A stretch of 64,000 nt of DNA from Diphasiastrum complanatum (taxonomy: Eukaryota > Streptophyta > Lycopodiopsida > Lycopodiales > Lycopodiaceae). A model generated the notes under the pieces. It was not told the origin of the DNA. It ran no database searches and worked only from the letters and a program-made list of their open reading frames with translations. Location of the stretch: the NCBI GenBank assembly GCA_029204225.1, contig CM055108.1:23114326-23178325 (forward strand), read 5' to 3'. Of this stretch, positions 35,890-46,688 are shown piece after piece. The translations under genes were made by a program, and so were the position numbers. The first letter of the stretch is position 1. Every line of letters starts with the position of its first letter.

Positions 35890-36540
35890 TGTGAAGGATT
35901 TCAGATCATTCAAGATCCAATCCATGTCCCAAATCTTTGGTTACAATAAGGAGCAAACCAACAATCCCGCCAATGTAGAAAAATCAGCATCTACATACGA
36001 AATGAGATGCAAAATCTAAGAGATATTGATCAAACATGAACCAAAACATAAAATATGTTTTTTTTCCATACAATTACAGTACCCTACTATATTTCACACG
36101 TGTGGAACCGAAAATAGCAATAAATGATCATTCTACACACAAAATTGCAAGATAACACCAAGATAGTGCACCAATGAGTAGTAGAACCCAAAGAGAACCA
36201 TATATAATGATGAAATGAGAGAGAGAAGAGAGAAGATGTGTCTCTCAACAAGTTACATCCTTTTATAGAGTCTCCAAACCCTATTTGGCCACTTGGCTTT
36301 CCCTCCAAAATGTAAGCCCTACTATTTTTGGGTCTAAATTCAATGTACCCAAAGTTCAAATTTGAATCTCTCTCAAACTGGACTACCAACTTTCCCACAC
36401 TTTCCAAAAGTGTTTATTGAATGTATTTAAACTAATATAACTTCAAAAAGTTTGTCTCTAAGTCTAAAATGAGTTTTGGCCTCTTATTGACAATTAACCA
36501 AAATATGAATAAACTAGACTAAACTAGTTGAAATCTCTCA
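35890..36540 (-). repeat. 5' LTR of copia element 2
   Basis: It is 651 bp and pairs with 31067-31717; most differences are transitions. The sequence to its right (36541 on) is the 3' end of another copia pol (ADCFTKAL), not a match to the left flank. Confidence 0.93.
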
Positions 36541-39126
36541 CAGTGATCCTTGGATAATGCCTTTGTGAAGCAATCTGCTACCATAAAATATGTCACTATA
36601 GTAAACCAATGATACTTCCTTGCTTTGCAATTTTTCTCTAAGGTAGTGATACATGATTTCGATACGTTTGCAGATTCCGTGGTAGTAAACCTATATCAGT
36701 CATATTGTGCTCCTGTGCTAACATGCATTTTGTCTTCTTCAATCAATTCAAATTGTTACTAAATAGTGATGTACCATTTAAATAAAGGGTGATGATTATG
36801 AAAGAATTCAATGCAGACTTGAAATAGACATTCAAGTCTGTCGAATTTGGAATAAAACCATTCTCGTTTAGAAATGCATTGATTTTCTGAAACCATGCTC
36901 TTGGTGACTGTTTCAAATCATACAAAGCTTTGTGGATTTTGCAAACAAGGTGCTTCTTACCCTTGAGCTCGTATCCTTCTGGCTGCAACATATAGATCTC
37001 CTCTTTGATAGTCTCATTCAGGAAGGCTCTATGGACGTCCATTTGATGGACTTCGAGATCGGTTGCAGCTGCATAGGAGAGTAGTAGTCAAATCGAAGTA
37101 TGCCTAACGACAAGGTTGAAGATCTCTGAATAATCTAGATCTGAAATTTGTGAAAAACCTTTAGTGACTAGTCTAGCTTTGTATCGATTTAGTCTTCCTT
37201 CAGCCTCATACTTCACTTTGAATATCCATTTGCATGGAATCAGATTTTTGTCCTTTGGCAGCTCAGTTTTGGCCCATGTCTGATTCTCAATTAGAGAATC
37301 AAATTTTGTGTCCATTGCGGCTATCCATTGATCAGCATCTGGAGTTGACATTGTCTCTAATACTCTAAGTAGGAGGTTGAATCATCTATAAATCGGGATG
37401 GAGGCTGTCTGGATCGGTTCGATCTTCTGGATTGAACTTTGATCCTCTGATGCGATTCAACTCGTTGAGGTTTTGACTCATTGTCGGAGTATGTGTCAAT
37501 TTTTTGGTCAATTCTAAGTTCAAAGCTGGTCTCGATTGTAGGATCGAAATTCGATGGAGCTTTTCTCTTGTGGTCGAAGAACTGATACTCCACAAAAATG
37601 ACATCTCTACTTGTGAACCATTTTTGTGCGATTGTTATAGAGCCGAAGAAAATCGACTTTCTACTAGTGTCGTCTAACTTATTTCTTAAGTCAATAGAGA
37701 TTTGAGCGTAAGCTATGCATCGAGACACTCAAATATGCTTGAGTGATGGTTTCGATCATGTCCATACCTCATAAGATGTTTTGCCGTTCAGGGCTTTTGT
37801 AATCGATCGATTCTATAGATAGGCAACAGTCGTGATAGCTTATGTCCAGAATTTCTTTGGAAGAGAGACATGGGCCAGCATACTCTTGGCACTTTTGATG
37901 AGTGTCTGATTCTTCCTTTTAGCTACCCCATGGGACTGAGGTGAGCATCTAGTTGTGTATTGTTGATGTATTCTGTTTGCGTTGTAGAACTCCTTGAATT
38001 CAGTGGAGATAAATTATCCCCCTCCATCAGTACATAGAGGCTTGATTTTTCTTTGGGTCTGATTTTCAGCAAATGCCTTGAATTGTTTGAAGAACTTGAA
38101 TGCCTCATATTTGTTCTTCAGAAACAAGGTGACAGTTCTTCAAGAAAAATCATCAATAAATGTTAGAAAATAGTGGGCTCCCCCTGTGGAAGCAGTCTGC
38201 ATCAGACCGCAAATGTCACCATATACAAGATCTAGCAAATCTCTAAAAGTATGAACTGAATCAGAAATTAATGAACTTCTAGCATGTTTGTTGATAATAC
38301 AACTTTCACAAGGAGAATTTGATTTGCTAATAGATGGAAGATCTTGCATTAAATTTTGATTTGACATTTGTTGATTACTATTGAAATTTAAATGGCCTAA
38401 TTTGAAATGCCACAACATAACAATTGATTCAAAAGTAGAAGTGTGAAGAACTTGACTATTTGTAGAAGAGCATTGACTAAGTTTATAGATATAGCCACAT
38501 CTTGTACCGAAAGCTAAACTTTCCTAGACTTGTCAAAAATGGTGCAGGCCTCTGTATCAAACTTGACCCTATGACCAGAATCAGTGATTCTACTTATTGA
38601 AAGCAGATTTTTGGTCAAATTTGAAATGTGAAGAACATTGGACAACAAATTTAATTCACCTTTCTGGAATTCAATTATGACTATTCCTTCACCTTCAATA
38701 GTATGAGATGAGTTGTCTCCAAGTTGCACAACTATAGAATGGGTGAATGATTTGTAGACTTGGAACCCGTCTCGGTGGTGAGTCATATGTTGTATTGCTC
38801 CCGAGTCCAAATACCAAGAATCCATATACCCTGTTGTTCTCCAACTTTGGTCATGAAGGAAATTTTATCTTCTTCTTGTTGCTAGATTAAGCGACTGGTT
38901 GTTGTAGCATTTGCTTGTTGTTGGAACTGGGTAGATGGATCTGACTCATCCTGGTTACGTACTTTGTTGTGAACCTTTTGAATATGCTTCTCTTGAGCCC
39001 ATTTGGCCTTGTCTTCATGAGGAACAAAGTCTTAAGCATGACAAAAGTGATTCCCAAGAAAGAAACAAAAAATGAACCATAATACAAAAACAGCAAAGCC
39101 AGCTTGACCATTGTGCCACATACAAG
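36541..39126 (-). pseudogene. Copia element 3 pol and gag end, dead
   Basis: In minus-strand order: a Cys/His remnant of gag near 39120; protease WYLDSGAIQHMTHH (38825-38514, motif intact); and integrase HHCC (HFKLGHLN... CESC) with core start YGDICG and FLTFIDDFS (38418-38140), then stops. Next are the integrase C-terminus and linker (37728-37357) and RT (WIFKVKYEAEGRLNRYKARL; KALYDLKQSPRAWF). At the active site, where YVDD is expected, the sequence reads YLNGTS, so both catalytic Asp are lost. Most of RNase H is deleted; its end REKLQSKEVSLV and ADCFTKAL lies at 36543-36680. The other half of gag continues beyond the TRIM inserted at 39127. Confidence 0.88.
39122..39126. repeat. Left target-site duplication of the TRIM (ACAAG)
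   Basis: ACAAG stands immediately before the left terminal repeat and again at 39727-39731 after the right one. It is a perfect 5-bp duplication. Confidence 0.9.
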
Positions 39127-39726
39127 TGTTGTGGGACTGTTGTCAAGCCATGCACAGGCTATGTGCGCATGCCTGCATGAAGGTGTCTGAGTGCATGGTT
39201 GTTCTCCTCATTGTCCCATAAGTAATTGCTTGCCTTGAACTCTCCCACATATAAGTTGGGGCTTCTCTATATCCTCTATCCCTTGGTACCAGCCCTTTTG
39301 GGGGTTAGACGGATGGCGGGTGGCTAGGCATCTGGGGATGGGATCCCAGTACATGGCTCGCGTGGGTACGCGTGTCTGTGGCCCTGTGAACCACATTCTT
39401 AACATGATATCAGAGCCAGTGGGAGGTTCCTTTGCCTGTGCTTGCTTGAGTGGGAGTGTTGCGGAACTGTTGTCAAGCCACGCACAGGCTGTGTGTGCCT
39501 GCCTGCGTCTGAGTGCATAGTTGTTCTCCTCATTGTCTCATAAGTAACTGCTTGCCTTGAACTCTCCCATATATAAGTTGGGGCTTCTCTATATCGTCTA
39601 TCCCCTGGTACCAACCCTTTTGGGGGTTAAACGAATGGCGGGTGGCTAGACGTCTGCGGGTGGGGTCCCACTACACGGCTCGCGTGGGTACGTGTGTGTG
39701 TGGCCCTCTGGCCCACATTCTTAACA
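39127..39726 (+). mobile_element. TRIM: miniature LTR retrotransposon, 600 bp
   Basis: Two direct repeats (39127-39404, 278 bp; 39457-39726, 270 bp) begin TGTTG and end CTTAACA. They enclose only 52 bases: a primer site TGATATCAGAGCCAG (one mismatch to the initiator-Met consensus) and a short purine-rich tract (TTGAGTGGGAG) before the right repeat. There is no coding capacity. ACAAG is duplicated on both sides. This is the textbook layout of a terminal-repeat retrotransposon in miniature. It sits in copia element 3, near the gag/protease boundary. Confidence 0.92.
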
Positions 39727-39731
39727 ACAAG

Positions 39732-40082
39732 CACCACAAGCCTTCTGCTCTCGAGAGTATCATTTCGTCCTCTTATTATCATTGAGCTATTCCGGTTGAG
39801 CATTAACCTCGCCCGTCTTCATTTGTTTGTCTGAAATGATCTTCTGAAGCTATAATATGCTTCTTCCATTTTCTGCAATCAAATATTTCAGTTTCTTAAA
39901 ACAATTTTTTTCTGCAACCAGCTACAAACTTAAAAGCCAAGATCTAGCAGCATTGAGGAGCTATAGTGTCAAGAGCTCACTGACTCCATCATACCTAGCT
40001 TATAAAACAGTGATATTGCTCCCTCTTTCTGTACTCCACACCAGGCCATGCTAAAAAAAACACAATGACATCTCAACTAGCC
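39732..40082 (-). pseudogene. Probable gag remnant of copia element 3, other side of the TRIM
   Basis: Minus-strand frames continue the interrupted gag weakly (KKLKYLIAENGR near 39880), then lose similarity. Beyond about 39960 nothing is recognised. Confidence 0.35.
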
Positions 40083-40128
40083 GATGCAACGCAGGAGTCA
40101 CCTCATCTGCATTTGAAGGCCGTGCAAA

Positions 40129-40178
<50 letters not shown>

Positions 40179-40232
40179 TGTGCAACGCAGGAGTCACCTC
40201 ATCTGCATTTGAAGGCCGTGCAAAAGAGAAAG
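40083..40232. repeat. 46-bp direct repeats flanking a (GA)n tract
   Basis: The phrase GCAACGCAGGAGTCACCTCA with its continuation to GTGCAAAAGA occurs at about 40085-40130 and again at about 40182-40227. The copies are separated by a GA microsatellite of about 45 bases. Confidence 0.9.
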
Positions 40233-40403
40233 AGAGAGAGAGAGCGAGCGAGCGTGCTAGCACTGTTGCTCTGCGACTCTGTGAGACCGAGGAGAGGAGA
40301 CGAGAGAGAGAGAGCGCTGTACTTGCTGAGAGAGGGAGAGAGGAGAGAGCTTGCTCTACGAGAGATGCGAGAGAAAAAAAGGCGCAGAGAGGAGAGAGAT
40401 CTG

Positions 40404-40443
<40 letters not shown>

Positions 40444-40774
40444 GAGAGATAGGTTGCTGTGCGAGAGAGAAAGGCGCATATTGTTGTGAGCGTGACAGAT
40501 AACGCAGGAGAGAGAAAAAAAAAACTGGTTTGCTGCTAGAGCCGTTTTGATTTGCTATGGTGAGCAACCATTGCAAACATTCTGCTTTAGATAATCCTTA
40601 CAAGTCACTGGTTCCGTGGATGATGTAGCTGAGGCTTGTGCGGTGATTCTAAGTTGTTTTACATCCTTTCGTCTCACAGACAAACAAATAAATGCATCAA
40701 ATCTTGTTTATGAAAAGCTCGAGCTAATCTGATCAGTTTTTCCAGAAAACGCAGGGCAGTGTTTTAACACGTAC
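40233..40774. repeat. GA-rich simple-sequence region, then unassigned DNA
   Basis: GAGA tracts dominate to about 40515, including a clean (GA)n at 40410-40440. Open frames on both strands here are Arg/Glu or Ser/Leu repeats from the microsatellite. From about 40520 to 40774 nothing is recognised. Confidence 0.6.
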
Positions 40775-40945
40775 CTATTTCGAGTTCAGAATGAAGTACC
40801 GCCCTGGACGATGCCAAGCCACTACCTCGGTGCTGACTTGCTCACGGCGTTGCAATTCTCCTTGGAAGCTCATGATCTGAAGATTGGCATAGTCATAACG
40901 GTCGGGGTTTTCTGAGTCCCGAACCGAGTGAACTTTCACAAGCAT
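40775..40945 (-). CDS. Unknown 56-codon ORF in a GC-richer island
   Basis: The ATG at 40945 opens a frame of 56 codons (VRDSENPDRYDYANLQIMSF and on to GRYFILNSK) ending in TAG, followed at once by GTACGT, a good splice-donor match. The local base composition is richer in G and C than its surroundings and amino acid composition is normal, so this may be a host exon remnant. No family is recognised. Confidence 0.3.
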   Translation of the reverse strand: MLVKVHSVRDSENPDRYDYANLQIMSFQGELQRREQVSTEVVAWHRPGRYFILNSK

Positions 40946-41340
40946 TCAAGCGTCACGGCCTTTTCATACATGTACCATCCCTTATGCAGAGATCTCAGCG
41001 CTTCACAGATAAAGATGATTCACTCTAGATTTGGATCATACAAGGTGATATTGCAGTAGGAAAAGAAGGCACACAATTATGCAAAAGAGATGCATGCCAT
41101 TATGCATAGATGATGGTCAAAGTTTCGCTACTGCCATGGTCTATGGTCTACTATCTGAGATGTCTCGTTGATTTTAAACTACGTGATGGATGACGGACGG
41201 AATCCATGAAACACGTAACTAAATATTATTACTACTATGGCCTACTATTTACGGTCTCTCGTTGCTTTTTAACGATGTGATGGACGATGGAGGGGACCCA
41301 AGGTCACTCGTTCTTCGTGGTGGTTTGAAAAAAAAAAGTT
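40946..41340. other. Unassigned DNA with a diverged duplication of about 100 bp
   Basis: TGGTCTACTATCTGAGATGT with TCTCGTTGATTTTAAACTAC (from 41146) and TGGCCTACTATTTACGGTCT with CTCGTTGCTTTTTAACGATG (from 41238) are imperfect copies. Both lead to a TGATGGA-GACG phrase. Confidence 0.5.
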
Positions 41341-41562
41341 AACATTAAAGGAGACTGGTCTGCCTACAATTTTCAGTTTTTGAAAACATAGGTTCTTCTT
41401 TATTGCCGCAATTCGCGCTTTGTTTTTTACAACGGGCTTTTTCTTGTTTTTCTTCTTGTTGGTAACCAACAACAAAAAACGTCAAATGGGAAACCTTTGA
41501 TAACAAAAGTGCTTTCAAAAAACAGTAATGAGCAAAGGAATTATGATCCATCCTGCCACTTC
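41341..41562 (-). pseudogene. Gypsy gag 3' remnant, split by the chromovirus
   Basis: The minus frame is Lys-rich (KKNKKKPVVKNKARIAAIKK) and matches debris at 62075-62190 nearly base for base (TCTTTATTGCCGCAATTC block). The chromovirus inserted at its right edge, duplicating ACTTC. Confidence 0.5.
41558..41562. repeat. Left target-site duplication of the chromovirus (ACTTC)
   Basis: ACTTC precedes the left LTR, and an identical ACTTC is at 47161-47165 after the right LTR. Confidence 0.92.
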
Positions 41563-42022
41563 TGTGAACAACCAAAACTCTCTAAGCTGCTCAACTCCTG
41601 AAGGCCGGTGTGTGGAATGATCCTCCCAACCATAGGTACCCCCCTTCTTGAGTCCACTACCTGTTATTCCTGTCAACATACACGAGGTACCCCCCCAGTG
41701 GTTGGCGTACACACTACATGTGACCTGTGAATAGTGAGTGACTCATGGGATACCACCCCCATGCCTCGTCATTGCCGATGACACCAACTGGTCACCTTGA
41801 CTACTTGCCGACTAGCACTAACAGCTAGGGCCTCGACGGTTACGCGACCGCATCTCTGACAGCTTGTCAAACGGTCTCACCGAATCTCGGGATTTCGTGA
41901 TACATCGGTTCCCACTTGGAAGCGATGCCCTTCCCGGTCATTGACCCTTGCCAACTTGGCCTCAGGCCCTCTGAGTGACCGGTCATGCTGAGGTCATGTC
42001 AGAACTAGACTGAGTCGTAACA
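41563..42022 (-). repeat. 3' LTR of the chromovirus
   Basis: It begins TGTGAACAACC and ends GAGTCGTAACA on the plus strand. It matches 46689-47160 with scattered differences and a 14-base indel. Confidence 0.95.
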
Positions 42023-42023
42023 A

Positions 42024-44136
42024 TCCTTCCCTCTTCTTGCAAGTCATCGGTCCTCGATGACAAATCTTGGGTAAGACTTCTGCAAACACTGTTGCGTCTC
42101 CCAGGTAGCATCAGACAATGGATGCCCTTTCCGAGCCACTAGATACTCTTGGAGAAGACGATTCCTCAATCGTCACTCTCTACAATCTAGGATTCTTTCT
42201 GGCCCATAATTTGTAGTGTCTTTCTCCTCCAGAGAAACTAGTCCTTCTACCAGATTATCGTCATCGTGCAAACATCGCTTGAGTTTGCTAACATGAAACA
42301 CTAGATGCACCTTGCATCCCACAGGTACGTAGTTGTAGCTTATAAGCCACACCACTAACCTTTTTGATAATCAACCATGGTCCACAAAACCTAGGAGATA
42401 TCTTGGCACACTTTCCTGTGCATATAGTAGATATACCCAATCTCTTACCTCAAATTCCCTGTAGATACGGTTCTCACGAACATAACTCTCTGCCCTGGCC
42501 AAAGCCCTGGACAAGTTATCTCGTGCCATCTCTAGCCTCTGCTGCATCTGAGTCAAAAACTCTACGGCGCTAGGTACCTTCTGTGGAATGCCTATGGTAG
42601 CAGGACTCAATGGCCTAAAACCATAATTGAGCTCAAATGGACTCAATCCCGTGGACGCGTGTCTCTTATCATTATACGCAAACTCGAATAGTGGTAAATG
42701 CTTTACCCAGTCTGTTTGCGTACCACTTATATATGATCTAAGCATATCTTCTAAGATCTGGTTCACTCTATCTGTCTGGCCATCCGTCTGAGGATGCTCA
42801 ATAATACTCATCCAAAAACTGTGTTCCCAGCTTGACGAACACCTCAGTCTAGAAATTTCCCATAAACTTGGGGATCCCTGTCAGAGACAATGGACCTAGG
42901 AAGACCATGTAACCTGACTACGTTCTGGATAAACAACTCAGCAACTTGTGGAGCTGTGACCTTCGTGGTCATTGTGATGAAGTGAGCCATCTTAGAGAAC
43001 CTGTCTACCACTATCATAATGGAATTAAATCTCTTCTACGTCTTGGGTAGACCAACAATAAAGTCCATAGAGACACTTTCCCACCTTCATGTAGGTATCT
43101 CTAAAGGGTGGAGCAAGCCCAAAGGACTTACTCTCTCGGCCTTGTTCACTTGACAAGCCGTGCAACGCTGGACGTACTCCCTGACGTCTCGCTACAATCG
43201 TGGCCAGAAATAATGTCGTCTGACTAACTCAGTAGTCCTATCAATACCTGGGTGACTATCATGGCATTCATGAAGAATCCTATGACATAGGTCCTCCAAG
43301 TCTGGCACAAAAACTTTTCCATTTCTCAATAACATACCTTCCTTCACGGTGTATGTTAAATATGTCCCAGTGTGTGTCTCTGCGGGAGCGACAACCTCGA
43401 CTGACTCTTCCGCATGCTCAAAAACCTAGCGCGCCGCAAGCCACACAAGTTGACAATGTGGATCGTCCTGCTGAGCCTTCTTGATCTCCTCCATGAGATC
43501 ACTGTCAACTACAATAAAGCTCATCTGATGCAGTATCCGAGATAGTGCATTGGCGACCACATTTTTCTTCTCTCTTCAGAAGCGAATTTCCAAATAAAAT
43601 TCCTGCATCAACTTGGCCCATCGAGCTTGGCGGCCTCTCAAATCTAGCTGAGTGCAAAAATACTTCAAAGTATGATGGTTAGTATACACGTAAAATTTGG
43701 CACCGTACAGGTAATGTCGCCACACCTTGAGCACATATATGATCACATACAACTCCTGCTCGTGCGTGGGAAATCTCTGCTGTGCTGGCGTCAATTTCCT
43801 ACTTTCAAAGGCAACAGGTCTACCCTCTTGACTTAACACTGCACCTACGGCAATGCCACTTGCATCCGTCTCTAGGTCAAAGGTCTTGTTGGGATCAACA
43901 ATCTTGAGCACTGGAGCTGTGGCCATAGCCTCCTTCAAGTGGTCAAAACTATGCTGTGCTTCAGCATCCCAAACAACCACAGTGTTAAACCCCCGTAACT
44001 GGTCTATAAAAGGAGCAGCTAACCAGGAGTCCCTAACGAACCGTCGGTAGAACTTACAAAAACCTAAGAAAGAGTGCAACTGACAAATCGGCCGGTCTTG
44101 GCCACTGCTTGACCACAGCCACCTTGGTAGGGTCAA
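42024..44136 (-). pseudogene. Chromovirus RNase H, integrase and chromodomain
   Basis: RNase H: LETDASGIAVGAVLSQ, RKLTPAQQRFPTHEQE, HHTLKYF (44020-43600). Integrase: HHCC finger (HECHDSH... CTACQ, 43290-43150), core SMDFIVGLP and VSDRDP, then HPQTDGQTDRVN at 42780, where the catalytic Glu of the usual QTERVN is Asp. A chromodomain follows (PERILDCRE, RLRNRLLQEYLV, KGHPLSDATWE; 42215-42080), then the end of pol near 42040. Stops interrupt integrase and chromodomain (TGA after PERILDCRE). Confidence 0.92.
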
Positions 44137-44738
44137 CTGAAATACCCTTTGTCATCACTACGTGACCCAAATACTCGACATGAGTCTTACATAACTCTGT
44201 CCGACTTACTACAAACTAGTATGTCGTCAATAAAATTGACTACAAACTTGCCCATAAAATCACGTAGGACATCATTCATGAGCGTCATGAATGTGGCCAG
44301 TGCATTGGTTAACCCAAATGGCATAACCAAGAACTCATAATGTCCAAAGCGTGTTCAAAAGGTCGTCTTTGGAACATATTCCGAGCCAATCAAAATTTGA
44401 TGGTAGCCACTCTTGAGATCTATCTTACTAAAAATGACTGCCCCTTGCAATGCATCCAATAGATCATCAATCCTTGGCATCAGATATATGTGCTTTATAG
44501 TGATTTTATTCAATCCCCTGTAGTCTACGCACATTCGAAAAGTACCATCTTTTTTCTTAACCAATAGAATAGGGGAGGCAAAAGGTGAGAAACTACAACG
44601 GATATCCTCCAACATCTTTTGGACTTCCTCCTCTTCTTTCAAACTCATCCTGTAAGGAGGTCTACATACCGGACTTGCCCCTGGAATGAGCTCAATATGA
44701 TGCTCCACATTCCGTCTAGGCGGCAATCCCTCTGGCAT
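44137..44738 (-). pseudogene. Chromovirus reverse transcriptase
   Basis: The sequence shows [52 protein letters not shown] and [13 protein letters not shown]. The active site reads FIDD (44223-44234) instead of YIDD or FVDD. A frameshift/stop near 44355 splits the domain, and more stops follow the active site. Confidence 0.92.
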
Positions 44739-45094
44739 GTGGTCAATTAATAAATGTTTAAACTCAGCTCGGATGCAGGATCGCTCTAGCTGAGTAGCTG
44801 GATCACATCGTTGCTACTGTATCAAAATAGCATTAACCAAAGTTGTTAAATTAGATGAAGTTGCAAGTGGGTTTATTTGCAAACAACTAAAACTGGAATC
44901 AACATTCACATTTGCAAGATAACACAACCACACATACTGCAACTCCATTTTCTTTATTTGCATCAAGGTAACAAGAGGACCTTCAACAGTAGGGTGCCAT
45001 CATCACTGACCAACAGATCATCTAGGATAGATTCATCATTGCCCTCCTCTTGACGCTGCTGTAAAACATGGAGCTTCTTGACCTTGCGTCAAGG
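44739..45094 (-). other. Chromovirus gag-pol junction, protease not recognisable
   Basis: The minus frame holds an acidic piece (EEGNDESILDDLLVSDDG, near 45030) and then stop-rich AT-rich sequence (44815-44995) unlike the rest of the element. The aspartic protease expected here is missing, probably deleted or replaced. Confidence 0.5.
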
Positions 45095-45958
45095 TCAATT
45101 TTTGAACAAATGTTTGCCAAGGAAGAAGAAACACAAGCCTTCCTCCTTGGCCTTATCCTTTTGCTCAGGAGTAAGTGGTGACTTACCGTAAGCGTGACGA
45201 GCCATAGGAGATGCAGATTTTCGTTCCAAAGTCTGCTGCATTTGGATAGGATCCTTCAGCGGGAAATCCCTCTGACCAACTTGGCCGGACTTCCGTGAAC
45301 CCATCTCCAGGGGCACACTTGTCACTCCAGATTCAACCTTGTTGCGAACATTGCCTTCAAAGTTGAGGGCCGTAGCAACTGCCTCTTCCAAGGTTTTGCA
45401 TCCTTCATTAAGAACTAAAGGCCTCAACTCTGCACGAAGACCAAACATGAACTTGTGGACTACCAGCCACTCGGAAATCTCCTCTGGTATATTGATCAAC
45501 ATCTCTCTATACTGATCAGCATATTCCTGCACCATGTGCTACCTTTGACGATGCAGGAACCAAGCATCCTTCGCACGCACATGCTCATGAGGAGGAATGA
45601 ACTGCATCCAAAAACAGCGCATCAGATGAGCTTTACTGTAGTTGATAGTGATCTCATGGAGGAAATCAATGATCATTTGTGTATCAGAAGAAGGATAACG
45701 AGTGGGCAGCTGGAAATGATACAAAGGCGGAGGCTGAAAAGAAGACGAGGGAAAGCCCCTGACAAGCGACGATATCATCGTACGCATCTCTGTCATATAC
45801 CGCTCCAACACATCCATACGTTCTTGTATGGGAGGAGGATTAGTGACAAGTGCACTAGGTAATCGGCTACCAAGACTAGGTGGAGGAGTTTCCATGGCTT
45901 CAACTAGGCTTGAGAGGATGTCAACTTTGTCTTCAGTCATGGTATAGGAATTACTCAA
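45095..45958 (-). pseudogene. Chromovirus gag
   Basis: It starts at 45958. A capsid segment (MIIDFLHEITINYSKAHLMR) is followed by a TAG near 45539, then QEYADQYREML and FMFGLRAELRPLVLNEGCKT, a typical gypsy gag order. The zinc knuckle is decayed (CFFFLGKHLFK). Conserved length without the stop is about 285 codons. Confidence 0.85.
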
Positions 45959-46673
45959 GAAATGTGAAATGTGAAAATTTTCAACTTACTCACAATTTAG
46001 AACTGAAAGAGAAAAAGCAACTGGAAGGTAACAAAACTTTAGGAAAAAACACAAAGCCAAGGATAGGTAGCACTTCCCTTGCATCCTACACTGGTACAAA
46101 AGTCGGTAAAAAACATTTTTGGACACCAAATCGGCTAGAAAAGTCAAAAAATCAGAAAAAAAAAATGGGCTGTTTGACTTCGAAAGGTTTTCACAAACTG
46201 TCAATTGGCAGTAGGTCATCCTTCTACTAGGCCCAATACCTTAATAGCAAAAACCGAAGGAAAGTTAGAAAAGTTATGACCAATCCAAAATTTTGACCTG
46301 TTTTTTGCTTGAAAAATGACTTTTTGGTGAAATAGAGGCAAATCTGCTCCAATATCGGCATATGATGGCTCTATGGGATTGCTATGGATGCTAGAAACAT
46401 GCTCCCGAAATCTGATCAGGATCTGAGAAGGTTTCGGAGAGTTATGAGCAAAAAACCTTCAGAAAAAATGCGCTGGCCCTCCAAAACTTTCTGAAATCTG
46501 AGATTTGTAGTGTGAATCTCTGCTGATCTATAGTGACTGCCCACTAGAAATTATCTAAGACAGATCTCCCTCAAATTTGAGCACTATAGACCAAGTTATG
46601 GTAAAAAAACCAAGCTTTTTCTCACTTTCTCTTTCTAGAACGGGCTGTTCTCTCTCTAGAACGATCTAGAAAA

Positions 46674-46686
46674 GGCTCTGATACCA
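46674..46686 (-). promoter_or_regulatory. Primer-binding site of the chromovirus
   Basis: The minus strand reads TGGTATCAGAGCC, two bases after the 5' LTR end. It is complementary to initiator-Met tRNA, as is usual in chromoviruses. Confidence 0.92.
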
Positions 46687-46688
46687 AT

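Larger units (their letters stand above)
31067..36540 (-). mobile_element. Copia-type element 2: gag-protease plus large unknown ORF, no pol
   Basis: The two 651-bp LTRs have TG...CA ends: 31067-31717 (3') and 35890-36540 (5'). By eye they differ at about 18 positions. The primer site abuts the 5' LTR; a purine tract abuts the 3' LTR. Internally there are only gag with zinc knuckle, a protease with intact DSGA, and a 677-codon ORF of unknown function. Integrase, RT and RNase H are absent. Transposition would need enzymes from another copia element. The flanks share no target duplication: gypsy gag on the left, another copia pol on the right. Confidence 0.92.

Noticed and set aside
31062-36546. 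Target duplication for copia element 2 (AGCAC versus CAGTG)
   Set aside because: The flanks do not match in direct orientation; they are only weakly reverse-complementary.
40051-40576. Overlapping Arg/Glu-rich and Ser/Leu-rich frames of 100-140 codons
   Set aside because: Caused by GA repeats and the duplicated 46-bp unit.
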